A stretch of 64,000 nucleotides of DNA from Ferrovibrio sp. MS7 (GTDB lineage Bacteria; Pseudomonadota; Alphaproteobacteria; Ferrovibrionales; Ferrovibrionaceae): assembly GCF_038404985.1 (NCBI RefSeq), contig NZ_JBBKBA010000001.1:248001-312000 (forward strand), read 5' to 3'. The position numbers and the translations under genes are program-made. Below are positions 35,702-44,094 of this stretch, in pieces (the first letter of the stretch is position 1; every line of letters starts with the position of its first letter). The notes beneath the pieces are model-generated. The model saw only the letters and a list, made by a program, of their open reading frames with translations. It ran no database searches and was not told the origin of the DNA.

Positions 35702-37288
35702 ATGAGCTTGAGGCAGGGTCAGCCAGCTATGGGGCAGCCTAATATGGGACTGGCGGCACGGCGCGCGGCGCGGCTTTCGCTCTATGCCCTGTTCGAGAAG
35801 CAATGCCGGCTGCACCCGGAACGCACCGCCCTGGCCTACCAGGACAGCAGCCTGAGCTATGCCAGGCTGCGACAGCGCGCGGAAAGGCTGGCGGCTTTGC
35901 TGCACGACCAGGGCCTCAAGCCCGGCGACCGCGTCTGCATCCTGAGTGAAAACCATCCGATCTTTCTGGAATTGTCGCTGGCCGCTTTGCGGCTGGGCAT
36001 CATCGTGGCCACATTGAACTGGCGGCTCTCGGGTCGTGAGCTGGCGCATTGCATTGCCCTGGTGGAGCCGAAAACCATCCTGGCCTCAGCCCGCCACCGT
36101 GCCAGCCTGGACGGCATCGGCCCATCCGGCAATCTGCTGGAGATCGGCACCACGCTGGAAAAGCAGCTAGACGGCCCGCTGCCGGCCCTGCCGCCGATGC
36201 CGGAAAGCGATCCGGAAGACGGCCTCTTCATCATCTATACCAGCGGCACCACCGGCCTGCCCAAAGGCGCATTGCTGAGCCAGCGCGCCATGCTGGCGCG
36301 CCTGATGGTCTATGTCACCGATTATGGCGTCGATGGCGGCGACACTTTCCTCGCCTGGTCGCCGCTCTTTCATATGGCTTCGGTGGAGCTGGGCCTCGGC
36401 ACCCTGCTGCTTGGCGGCAAGGTGGCGGTGCTGGATGGTGCCGAGCTGCCGGTGATCTGCGACTATCTGGAACGCGAGCCGCTGAGCAACCTGATCTTCT
36501 TCCCCGGCATGGTGGAGCAGACCCTGGCCTATCTGCGACAACGACGGCCCCAGGTGAAGCGGCTGAAGAAATTCGGCGCGCTTGCTGATCTGTTTGCGCC
36601 GCGCGAGATCGCGGAAATGACCGCGCTGCTCGGCGTGCCTTTCACCAACACCTTCGGTTCCACCGAAACCGGCATGCCCCCGGCCTCCGCTGGGCGCCTG
36701 GCCGCTGGCGTGGCACCGACCGATTTCGCCAAGACCGAAAGCCTGCTCTGCGACGTGCTGCTGGTGGATGAAGCCGGCCAGCCGGTGCCGGATGGTGAAC
36801 CGGGTGAATTGCTGATGCGCGGGCCGACCCTGTTCAGCGGCTACTGGAACGCGCCGGAAGCGACAGCGGAGGCCTTCGCCGGTGGCTGGTATCATACCGG
36901 CGACGTGTTCGTGCGCCGCCCGGATGGCCGGCTCGATTATGTCGACCGCCGCAAATACCTGATCAAGTCCGGCGGCGAGAATATCTATCCCGCCGAGATC
37001 GAGCGGGTGGCGCTGCTGCATCCCAATATCGCTGAAGCCGTGGTGGTGCGGCGGCGCGATGCGCGCTGGGGTGAAGTGCCGGTGCTGGTGGTGGCGGCGG
37101 AAGGCGAGGCGCCGGCAGCCGAAGAACTGATCGCGCTCTGCCGCCAGGAACTGGCGCCCTACAAGCGCCCGAAGCAGGTGTTGTTCGTGCCCAAGGGCAG
37201 CCTGCCGCGCAACAATACCGGCAAGGTGATCCGCCCCGAGGTGGAAAGCTGGGTAGCGGCGCAGGCGGCCGAGGAAATCAGTGCCTGA
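35702..37288 (+). CDS. Acyl-CoA synthetase (AMP-forming), 528 aa
   Basis: Adenylate-forming ligase with YTSGTTGLPKG, NTFGSTETG, YHTGD, SGGENIYPAEIE and the final PRNNTGKVIR, so all core motifs are intact. It should convert a carboxylic acid to its CoA thioester. ATG 35702 is chosen because the longer TTG-initiated reading would start inside operator B. It begins a plus-strand unit whose 3' end is 6 bp from the end of a convergent MaoC gene. Confidence 0.93.
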   Translation: MSLRQGQPAMGQPNMGLAARRAARLSLYALFEKQCRLHPERTALAYQDSSLSYARLRQRAERLAALLHDQGLKPGDRVCILSENHPIFLELSLAALRLGIIVATLNWRLSGRELAHCIALVEPKTILASARHRASLDGIGPSGNLLEIGTTLEKQLDGPLPALPPMPESDPEDGLFIIYTSGTTGLPKGALLSQRAMLARLMVYVTDYGVDGGDTFLAWSPLFHMASVELGLGTLLLGGKVAVLDGAELPVICDYLEREPLSNLIFFPGMVEQTLAYLRQRRPQVKRLKKFGALADLFAPREIAEMTALLGVPFTNTFGSTETGMPPASAGRLAAGVAPTDFAKTESLLCDVLLVDEAGQPVPDGEPGELLMRGPTLFSGYWNAPEATAEAFAGGWYHTGDVFVRRPDGRLDYVDRRKYLIKSGGENIYPAEIERVALLHPNIAEAVVVRRRDARWGEVPVLVVAAEGEAPAAEELIALCRQELAPYKRPKQVLFVPKGSLPRNNTGKVIRPEVESWVAAQAAEEISA

Positions 37289-37294
37289 AGGCGT

Positions 37295-37765
37295 TCAGCG
37301 CGGGCGCCGCTTGTACATGATGGTGACTTCCATTTCCTGCACTTCCTCATTGCGCTGATTGAGGAAGGCGCGGGCGAAAGTGACCACGCCGCGATCCGGC
37401 TGGCTGGTCTCCTTCTTGGCGGTAACCGTGGTGCGCACGCGGATCGTGTCGCCATGCTTCACCGGCAGCTTCATGCGCCACTTGTCGATGCCGAGCAGCG
37501 CGATCAGCGTGCCGTCATTGATGCCGGAAGCGTAGTTCAGGCCGGCGGCAACCGCGAAGACCAGCGGGCCATGGGCGATGGGCTCGCCGAACGGCGTGTT
37601 CCTGGCATATTCGAAATTGGTATGCACGTCGTTGAAGTCGCCGGACAGGCAGGCGAAATTCACGATATCCGTGGAAGTCACCGTGCGCTGGCCGGTATAG
37701 AGCACCTCGCCGATGGTGAAATCCTCGAAATAGCGCCCACGCGGCGCCGGCTTCTGTTCGCTCAT
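37295..37765 (-). CDS. MaoC-like (R)-specific enoyl-CoA hydratase, 156 aa
   Basis: Single hot-dog domain with the hydratase-2 motif LSGDFNDVHTNFEYA (catalytic Asp and His present) followed by FGEPIAHGPLV. The reaction should be hydration of a trans-2-enoyl-CoA. ATG 37765 follows AGGAGAG. It lies 34 bp downstream of the acyl-CoA dehydrogenase gene on the same strand, so dehydrogenation and hydration are genetically coupled here. Confidence 0.92.
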   Translation of the reverse strand: MSEQKPAPRGRYFEDFTIGEVLYTGQRTVTSTDIVNFACLSGDFNDVHTNFEYARNTPFGEPIAHGPLVFAVAAGLNYASGINDGTLIALLGIDKWRMKLPVKHGDTIRVRTTVTAKKETSQPDRGVVTFARAFLNQRNEEVQEMEVTIMYKRRPR

Positions 37766-37799
37766 CGTCGGTCTCTCCTGCCCCATACGCCTATCCGTA

Positions 37800-38957
37800 T
37801 TATAGGCCCATCAGCTTGGCGATGATATTGCGCTGGATTTCGTTGCTGCCGCCGCCGATCGGCCCAAGCCGCGAATCGCGGAACAGGCGCTGCATGTCAT
37901 GCTCCATGGAATAGCCGGCGCCACCCATGATCTGCATGCCAATATTGGCACAGTCAAAATCGTTATCGGTGGCAACCAGCTTGCAGATGGCGGTTTCCAT
38001 CCGCGCATCATAACCGGCATCGAGCATTTCCGCCGTGCGGTAGGTGACCAGGCGCGCCACCTCGGCCTTGATCCGCATATCGGCCAGCTTGTGCTGGATC
38101 ACCTGATGACTGCTGATCGCCTGGCCGAACTGCACGCGCTCCATGGCATAGTTCTGCGCGATATCGATGGCCTTCTGGGCATTGCCGGCGCCACAGGCGG
38201 CGATGCTCATGCGTTCGAGATTGAGACCGCGCATCAGCTTGCGCCAGCCCTTGTTCTCCTCGCCGATCAGATTGCAGGCCGGCACCCGCACTTCGTCGAA
38301 GAAGATCTGGTTGGTATGGGTGGTGTGGCGGCCCAGGGTCTCGATCGGGCGGATGGTGACGCCCGGCGCCTTGGCATCGACCAGGAACATGCTGAAGCCG
38401 TTATAGGCCGGCTGCGCATCGGGATCGGTCTTCACCACCAGCACGATATAGTCGGCGACATGGGCCGAGGTGATGAACCATTTCTGACCGCGGATGATGT
38501 AGTCGTCGCCATCGCGCACAGCGTAGGTCTTGATCGCGGCGGCATCCGAACCAGTCTGCGGCTCGGTCAGCGCGAAGGCGATGTAGATCTCGCCCTTGAT
38601 CATCGGCATCATGTATTGCCGCTTGAGATACTCGCTGCCGTTATGCAGCAATTGCAGACCGGCATAGATCACGCTGGTCATATACGTGGTGCCGAGGCAG
38701 GCATAATGATAGGACAGCGTTTCCAGCAGCACCGCGATATCCTTGTAGCCGCCGCCGAGGCCGCCATATTCCTCGGGATAAGGCAGGCCGAGCCAGCCAT
38801 CGCGGGCCATCGCCTGATAGGCCTCGGTGGGCCAGCCGGCGGTATTGTCGAGTTCGCGAATCTTCTCGTTCGGCAAATGCTTTTCGGCCAGCGCCAGCAG
38901 GCTGCGGCGCATCATCTTCTGCTCGTCAGTGAAGCCGAAATCGTTAAATAAAGGCAT
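37800..38957 (-). CDS. Acyl-CoA dehydrogenase, isovaleryl-CoA-dehydrogenase-like, 385 aa
   Basis: Complete acyl-CoA dehydrogenase. The canonical C-terminal glutamate position reads IGGGS (glycine), while the alternative catalytic glutamate used by isovaleryl-CoA dehydrogenase is present in GLNLERM. That pattern favours methyl-branched substrates. ATG 38957 follows GGAAGG; a 30-residue upstream extension has no homologous content. Operator site C lies about 110 bp upstream, in the region shared with the divergent MaoC pair. Confidence 0.92.
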   Translation of the reverse strand: MPLFNDFGFTDEQKMMRRSLLALAEKHLPNEKIRELDNTAGWPTEAYQAMARDGWLGLPYPEEYGGLGGGYKDIAVLLETLSYHYACLGTTYMTSVIYAGLQLLHNGSEYLKRQYMMPMIKGEIYIAFALTEPQTGSDAAAIKTYAVRDGDDYIIRGQKWFITSAHVADYIVLVVKTDPDAQPAYNGFSMFLVDAKAPGVTIRPIETLGRHTTHTNQIFFDEVRVPACNLIGEENKGWRKLMRGLNLERMSIAACGAGNAQKAIDIAQNYAMERVQFGQAISSHQVIQHKLADMRIKAEVARLVTYRTAEMLDAGYDARMETAICKLVATDNDFDCANIGMQIMGGAGYSMEHDMQRLFRDSRLGPIGGGSNEIQRNIIAKLMGL

Positions 38958-39064
38958 TTTCCTTCCCCTTACGTGACGTACTGGCGCGTAATTCCCGGGC
39001 GCATAGCGTACTGGCTGGCCGCTTAGCAGCCTACATACACCGGCCATCTCAACATGTCATCTGC

Positions 39065-39080
39065 TTACTGTTGACATTTT
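39065..39080. promoter_or_regulatory. Regulon operator site C in a divergent promoter region
   Basis: TTACTGT-TG-ACATTTT (39065-39080) matches the palindrome in 11 of 14 positions. It contains a perfect -35 hexamer TTGACA (39071-39076) on the plus strand. It separates the acyl-CoA dehydrogenase from the MaoC-like pair. Confidence 0.55.
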
Positions 39081-39142
39081 GACCCTTGCCCGTTACCAAG
39101 GCTAAGGGATCGAAACGCCGTGATGTGCCGGGAGTCCAGCCT

Positions 39143-39574
39143 TTGACCACGCCAGAGCCTGACCGCCGCATGGGCGGCTGGGAGGGAACCGGTTACGACG
39201 CCATCGCGGTCGGCCAGACTTTTCCCCCCTATCGCCTGGCCGTGGACGCCACCGCCATCGCCGATTTCCGGCGCTGCCTGGGCGAAAAAGTGGACGGCAT
39301 CGGCCCCGGCACCCGGATTCCGTCCTTCCTGCTCAACGAGCTGCGTGCTTTCAAGAGCAATGTCTACTTTCCGCCCGGCGTGCTGCATGCGCAAGAGGAA
39401 CTGGAGATGCGCGGCGCCGCCCTGCTCGGCGAGGGATTGATCACCATCGTGCGGGTGGCCGACAAATACATCCGCAACGGCAAACGCTTCATCGTCATCG
39501 AACAGGCCGTGCAGGCTGGTACTGAACGCCGCGACGTGCTGCTGGTGCGCCACATCCTGTATTGGCCATGCTGA
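39143..39574 (+). CDS. MaoC-like hot-dog protein, N-terminal half type, 143 aa
   Basis: Hot-dog domain resembling the N-terminal, non-catalytic domain of double-hot-dog hydratases: FPPYRLAVDATAIADF, the FPPGVLHAQEELEM segment and a C-terminal strand ending LYWPC. It lacks the D-x-x-x-x-H hydratase motif. The start is uncertain: TTG 39143 has GGGAG upstream; ATG 39170 would give 134 aa. It overlaps the next gene by 7 bp, so the two probably form a heterodimer, like the two-subunit MaoC hydratases of steroid side-chain degradation. Confidence 0.78.
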   Translation: MTTPEPDRRMGGWEGTGYDAIAVGQTFPPYRLAVDATAIADFRRCLGEKVDGIGPGTRIPSFLLNELRAFKSNVYFPPGVLHAQEELEMRGAALLGEGLITIVRVADKYIRNGKRFIVIEQAVQAGTERRDVLLVRHILYWPC

Positions 39575-39999
39575 ACCCCGCCAGCCTCACCCCCATCAGC
39601 CTCACGGTCGGCCAGCGCCTGGAGCGCCCTGGCCCAGCGCTTACCCAGTGGAGCTTCACCACATTCGGCCGCCTGCATGGCACCGATGCGCCAATCCATA
39701 CCGATCCGGAATACGCAGCGAAAACACCGTTCGGCGGCACCATCGCCCATGGCATGATGCTGCTGGCGGTATTCGAATCCTGGCTCTGCGACCTGTTTGG
39801 TGCTGCCGCCTGGGATAATGGTGCCAATTTCCGCGCCAAGCTGCTCAACACCGTGAAGGCCGGCGAGCCGACCACCTACAGCCTGGAAGTGACCGGCCGC
39901 GATGCCACCGGCATTACCCTGGCACTGGCGCTGCATAGCGGCGAGCGCCTGCTGGCCATCGGCGAGGCACGGCTGGCATGGCCGGGAGGCGAACCATGA
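39568..39999 (+). CDS. MaoC-like enoyl-CoA hydratase, catalytic half, 143 aa
   Basis: Hot-dog domain with the hydratase-2 pattern GTDAPIHTDPEYA and the FGGTIAHGMM loop, so the Asp and His of the catalytic pair are present. ATG 39568 lies within the last codons of the preceding gene. Its own stop overlaps the next start (ATGA at 39996-39999). A two-gene hydratase followed by a CoA ligase suggests processing of a bulky or branched enoyl-CoA. Confidence 0.86.
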   Translation: MLNPASLTPISLTVGQRLERPGPALTQWSFTTFGRLHGTDAPIHTDPEYAAKTPFGGTIAHGMMLLAVFESWLCDLFGAAAWDNGANFRAKLLNTVKAGEPTTYSLEVTGRDATGITLALALHSGERLLAIGEARLAWPGGEP

Positions 40000-42062
40000 T
40001 GAAAGCCAATCTGCCGCGCCTGATGCGGCCGCGCTCGGTGGCGGTGATCGGCGCCTCCGAGAATGCCACGCGCATCGGCGGCCGGCCGATCCGCTACCTG
40101 CTGGATGCCGGCTTTGAAGGCCCGATCTATCCGGTGAATCCGAATTACCAGACCGTGCAGGGCCTCACCGCCTATGCCTCGCTGCGCGATGTGCCGGGCC
40201 CGGTCGACATGGCGATCATCGCGCTGCCCGCCGTGCCGGCTATGGCGGCGATCCGCGATTGCGCCGCGAAACAGGTGGGGGGTGCTGTACTGTTCAGCGC
40301 CGATTTCGCCGAGGCCGGCGCAGAAGGCCGTACGCGGCAGGATGAGCTGAGCCGCATCCTGCGCGACGCCGGCATCGCGCTGCTGGGGCCGAACTGCCTC
40401 GGCGCCTTCAATGTCGCGCACCGTTTCTATGCCAGTTTCTCCGCGATCTTTGAGAGCGGCTTTCCGCAAGGTGGCGATGCTGGCATCATCAGCCAGAGCG
40501 GCGGCTTCGGCAGCCATCTGGCGAAAATCGCGTTGCAGCGCGGCGTCAAGGTCGGGCAATGGCTCACCACCGGCAATGAAGCCGGCATCGATGTCGGCAT
40601 GGGCATCGAATGGCTGGCCAGCCAGCCCGATATCCGCATCATCATGGCCTATGCCGAGGGCGTGCATGCGCGCGAGACCCTGGTGGATGGCCTGGAAGCG
40701 GCACGCCGCGCTGGCAAGCCGGTGCTGTTCATGAAATCCGGCACCAGCGCTGTGGGTGCGGCGGCGGCGCAGACCCACACGGCGGCGATGAGCGGCAGCG
40801 ACGCGGTGTTCAGCGGCATGCTGGAACAATATGGCGCGGTGCGCATCCCGCATACCGAGGCGATGGTGGATGCCGCCTACCTGCTGCAGCGCGCGCCGCG
40901 CCCGCGCGGCAACCGCGTCGGCCTGATCAGCATTTCCGGCGCCGTCGGCGTGCAGATGGCCGATACCGCCGCGCAATGCGGCCTGGAGGTGCCGCCGTTG
41001 CCCGATGCAGCCCAGGCCGCGCTCAAGGCGATCAATCCTTATGCCGCAACGCGCAATCCGGTGGATGTGACGGCGCAGGCTTTCAACAATCTCGATCTGG
41101 TGCGCGACAATCTGGATGTGGTGCTGCGCCAGGAGGGGCTGGATGCCCTGGTTGCCTTCTTCACCGTCACCGCCGGCTCCAAAAGCATCGCGCCGAAACT
41201 GTCACAGATTCTCTCGCCGCTGCCGCACCAATATCCCGACAAGCCGATGGTGCTGTGCATCGTTGCCGATACGGAAACCGTGGCGCGCTATGAAGCCGCC
41301 GGCTTCGCGGTATTCGAGGACCAGTATCGTGCGGTGAGCGCGCTGGGTGTGATGGCGCGGCTGCGGCCCGCACCCGAACCGACGCTACCCACGCCCGATT
41401 TCGCGGCGGCAACGGCTGCCCTGCGCCGCCATGACGGCACCGAATTCTCCGGCAAGGCGGTGCTGGCGGCACTCGGAATCAATGTACCGAAGGGCGGCGT
41501 TGCCAGCGATAGCGGCCGCGCTGTAGGCATCGCGCTGGAAGCCGGCTTGCCGGTGGCGGTGAAAATCCACAGCGCCACGATCCTGCATAAGAGCGATATC
41601 GGCGGCGTGGCGCTCAATCTCGCCACGCCCGATGCCGTGGCGGCGGCGGCCTCCGGCATGCTCGACCGTTTCGGCGGTGCCGTGCTGGTGGAAAAGATGG
41701 CGCCGAAAGCCGCGGAAGTGATTCTGGGTTTCCAGCATGACGCCGAACTCGGCCCCATCGCCATGATCGGCATCGGCGGTGTGCAGGCGGAAATCTACCA
41801 GGATGTCGCCTGCCGGCTGGCGCCAGTGAGTGCGGCGGAAGCCTTGCGCGCATTGCAAAGCCTGCGCGGTCGGCGGATTTTCGAGGGCTTCCGTGGCCTG
41901 CCGGCGGCCGACCTGCCGGCATTGGCCGCGATGATCGAGCGCCTGTCGCTATTCTTCGCCGCCCATGCCGCCGAGATCGACTCGCTGGAGATCAACCCGG
42001 TGCGCGTGCTGGCGCCGGGCCAGGGCGCCATCGCCTGCGACGCCGTGCTGCTGCGGCGCTAG
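39996..42062 (+). CDS. NDP-forming acyl-CoA synthetase (acetyl-CoA synthetase/Pat-like alpha-beta fusion), 688 aa
   Basis: Single-chain alpha-beta enzyme of the ADP-forming acyl-CoA synthetase family: N-terminal CoA-binding domain (VAVIGASENATRIGG), succinyl-CoA-ligase-like domains with SQSGGFGSHLA and the phospho-histidine region (THTAAMSGSDAVF), and a C-terminal ATP-grasp with KIHSATILHKSDIGGV. It interconverts an acyl-CoA and the free acid with nucleotide phosphorylation. ATG 39996 follows GGGAGG and overlaps the MaoC stop. It ends one base before the convergent GntR gene. Confidence 0.91.
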   Translation: MMKANLPRLMRPRSVAVIGASENATRIGGRPIRYLLDAGFEGPIYPVNPNYQTVQGLTAYASLRDVPGPVDMAIIALPAVPAMAAIRDCAAKQVGGAVLFSADFAEAGAEGRTRQDELSRILRDAGIALLGPNCLGAFNVAHRFYASFSAIFESGFPQGGDAGIISQSGGFGSHLAKIALQRGVKVGQWLTTGNEAGIDVGMGIEWLASQPDIRIIMAYAEGVHARETLVDGLEAARRAGKPVLFMKSGTSAVGAAAAQTHTAAMSGSDAVFSGMLEQYGAVRIPHTEAMVDAAYLLQRAPRPRGNRVGLISISGAVGVQMADTAAQCGLEVPPLPDAAQAALKAINPYAATRNPVDVTAQAFNNLDLVRDNLDVVLRQEGLDALVAFFTVTAGSKSIAPKLSQILSPLPHQYPDKPMVLCIVADTETVARYEAAGFAVFEDQYRAVSALGVMARLRPAPEPTLPTPDFAAATAALRRHDGTEFSGKAVLAALGINVPKGGVASDSGRAVGIALEAGLPVAVKIHSATILHKSDIGGVALNLATPDAVAAAASGMLDRFGGAVLVEKMAPKAAEVILGFQHDAELGPIAMIGIGGVQAEIYQDVACRLAPVSAAEALRALQSLRGRRIFEGFRGLPAADLPALAAMIERLSLFFAAHAAEIDSLEINPVRVLAPGQGAIACDAVLLRR

Positions 42063-42063
42063 C

Positions 42064-42804
42064 TTAAATTTTCGAAAGTACCTTGACGATCTTGGCGGCG
42101 TCGTTGCCTTGCTCGTTATCCACCAGCTTGTCCTGCGCCTCGCGCACATCGATATGGGCGCGGGCATTGCGCAGGTGGCGGCGCATTGCCGCCTCGGCCA
42201 TGTCCGGATCGCGGCTGGCAATCGCCTCGACGATGGCCTTGTGCTCGTTCAACGCCTGCTGCGCGCGGCCGGTGCGGGTGCTGGACTTGAAGCGGTAGAC
42301 GCGAAGCAGGTCGTAGAGGCCATCGCACAGCATCTCGGTGAGCCACTTGTTGCGCGAGCCCTTGGCAATGCAGAAGTGGAAATCCTCATCCTTCGGATTC
42401 TGGTAATAACCGGTACCGCCCTGCAGGCCCTTCTGCCGCTCATGCTCCGAGAGCAGGTTCTTCAGTTCCTCGATATCGCTATCGGTCATCTCGGTGGCGG
42501 CAAGGCGGCAGGCCATGCCTTCCAGCGCCTCGCGCACTTCCAGCAGCTGCTTCAGATCATGGATCGAGATATTGGCGACGCGGACACCGATATTCGGCGT
42601 GCGCTCCAGCAGGCGGCGGCCTTCCAGGCGGCGGATCGCCTCGCGCAGCGGGCCACGGCTGACGCCGAGCGCACTGGCCAGCGCCTGCTCGCTGATGCGG
42701 CGGCCGGGCTCAAGCTCGCCGGCAACGATGGCGGCTTCCAACCGTTCGGTCACGGTATCCACCAGCGATTGCCGCTGAACCTGATTGGTCAGAATACTGC
42801 TCAT
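42064..42804 (-). CDS. GntR family regulator with FCD domain, 246 aa
   Basis: Winged helix (ISEQALASALGVSRGPLREAIRRLEG) plus FCD effector domain with metal-site histidines (DEDFHFCIAK, LNEHKAIVEAI, MRRHLRNA). FCD regulators bind short palindromes with GT...AC cores and usually respond to organic acids. It is the only regulator within the 30-64 kb catabolic region and has a degenerate copy of the recurrent palindrome in its own promoter, so it is my candidate for the regulator of sites A to E. That assignment is an inference. Confidence 0.92.
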   Translation of the reverse strand: MSSILTNQVQRQSLVDTVTERLEAAIVAGELEPGRRISEQALASALGVSRGPLREAIRRLEGRRLLERTPNIGVRVANISIHDLKQLLEVREALEGMACRLAATEMTDSDIEELKNLLSEHERQKGLQGGTGYYQNPKDEDFHFCIAKGSRNKWLTEMLCDGLYDLLRVYRFKSSTRTGRAQQALNEHKAIVEAIASRDPDMAEAAMRRHLRNARAHIDVREAQDKLVDNEQGNDAAKIVKVLSKI

Positions 42805-42872
42805 GGCTGTATAACCACTTCATTGTCCCCCGCGTCGCGGTTGGGTCCGCCGACCGCGCCGATTCCTGGTCG

Positions 42873-42899
42873 AGTATATAGTACCCTTGTCGGCAGTTT
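42873..42899 (-). promoter_or_regulatory. GntR promoter with degenerate operator site F
   Basis: On the minus strand TATACT (42873-42878) is a good -10 about 70 bp before the GntR start. CCCTTGT-CG-GCAGTTT (42884-42899) lies directly upstream of the -10 and keeps one half of the recurrent operator (6 of 7 bases). Autoregulation is plausible. Confidence 0.4.
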
Positions 42900-42941
42900 G
42901 CACCCTGTTTCGGTCACATCCCAGTCATCAGGCCTGCCGCA

Positions 42942-44081
42942 TCACACCCGGTATAACACCTCGCCCTGAAACAGCCGGCGTGCCGTGCGGTAAAGGCTGG
43001 CCTGCGGCACGAAGGCAGCGCCGTCGCGCAGTTCCGCCGCCGCATCCACCAGCAGCATGCCGGAGGGATGGCCGACCCGCAGCGGCCCGGACTGGTCCGG
43101 TCGCAGCATCTGTTCCGCCAGGCTGCCTGGCACCCGACAGGCCGCCGCCAGGCAGAGCCCGCCGGTGATCGGCACCGCGCGGTGCGGCTGGCCGACCGAG
43201 ATCATCCGCACCAGGATATCGGTTTCCTGGGCGCCATAGACCCGACCCGACAGGGCGGTGAATGCCTGGCTTGGCGCAATCGCGGCGATCTTCGGAATGC
43301 TGGGCATACGCGCCGCCGCCGCCAGGTCGGGCGTCAGCCCCATGGCCACGGAACCGGCCAACCGGATCGCCTCCAGCCGCTGCATCAGCGTGGCATCCTT
43401 TTCGAGCGCCGAGGGGGTTTCGGTGCCACTCAAGCCGAGATCCGCGGCACGCACGAAAATGCAGGGATTGGCGGCATCGATCAGGCTGGCCTCGATTACA
43501 CTGCCATCCGAGAGGGTCAGGCGATCCACCGCATTGCCGCTCGGCAGCAGCTTGCCGGTCTTGGAACCGCCGGGCGCCAAAAAATCCAGACGGATCGGCG
43601 CACCGCTGCCGGCCACGCCATCGATCTCGCAATCGCCATCCACCGCCGCCATGCCGCCCTGCACCGGGAAGGTGGCGACAATGATCTTGCTGGTATTGGT
43701 GTTGTGCACACGCACGCTGACCATGCCATCGGCCGGGGCGCGGATGATGCCTTCATCGATGGCGAAGGGACCGACCGCGGACGACATGTTGCCGCAATTG
43801 CCGGCATAGTCGACCACTGCCTGATCCACCGATACCTGGGCGAAGGTGTAGTCGATATCGGCATCGGGTCGGCTTGGCGGGCCGATGATGCAGATCTTGG
43901 ACAGCGACGAGACGCCGCCACCCATGCCATCGAGCTGGCGCCCATTCGGATCCGGCGAACCGATGGCGGCGAGAAAGATCGGCGCCCAGTCGTCGCGCCG
44001 TGCCGGCAGGTCGGCCTGGTGGAAGATCAGCGCCTTGGATGTACCGCCGCGCATGAAAACCGCCTTGAGCCGCCGCTGCAT
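42942..44081 (-). CDS. PrpF-like proline-racemase-fold isomerase (aconitate isomerase family), 379 aa
   Basis: PrpF family: start MQRRLKAVFMRGGTSKALIF, cysteine C96 in GNCGNMSSAVGPFAIDEG, and a late VGHPSGMLLVD. PrpF isomerises aconitate or 2-methylaconitate by moving the double bond. ATG 44081 is preceded by GGAGG; the longer reading overlaps the epimerase end. With the PrpB-like and TcuA-like genes in the same operon, it is expected to act on an unsaturated tricarboxylate. Confidence 0.92.
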   Translation of the reverse strand: MQRRLKAVFMRGGTSKALIFHQADLPARRDDWAPIFLAAIGSPDPNGRQLDGMGGGVSSLSKICIIGPPSRPDADIDYTFAQVSVDQAVVDYAGNCGNMSSAVGPFAIDEGIIRAPADGMVSVRVHNTNTSKIIVATFPVQGGMAAVDGDCEIDGVAGSGAPIRLDFLAPGGSKTGKLLPSGNAVDRLTLSDGSVIEASLIDAANPCIFVRAADLGLSGTETPSALEKDATLMQRLEAIRLAGSVAMGLTPDLAAAARMPSIPKIAAIAPSQAFTALSGRVYGAQETDILVRMISVGQPHRAVPITGGLCLAAACRVPGSLAEQMLRPDQSGPLRVGHPSGMLLVDAAAELRDGAAFVPQASLYRTARRLFQGEVLYRV

Positions 44082-44094
44082 GCCCGCCTCCGCT

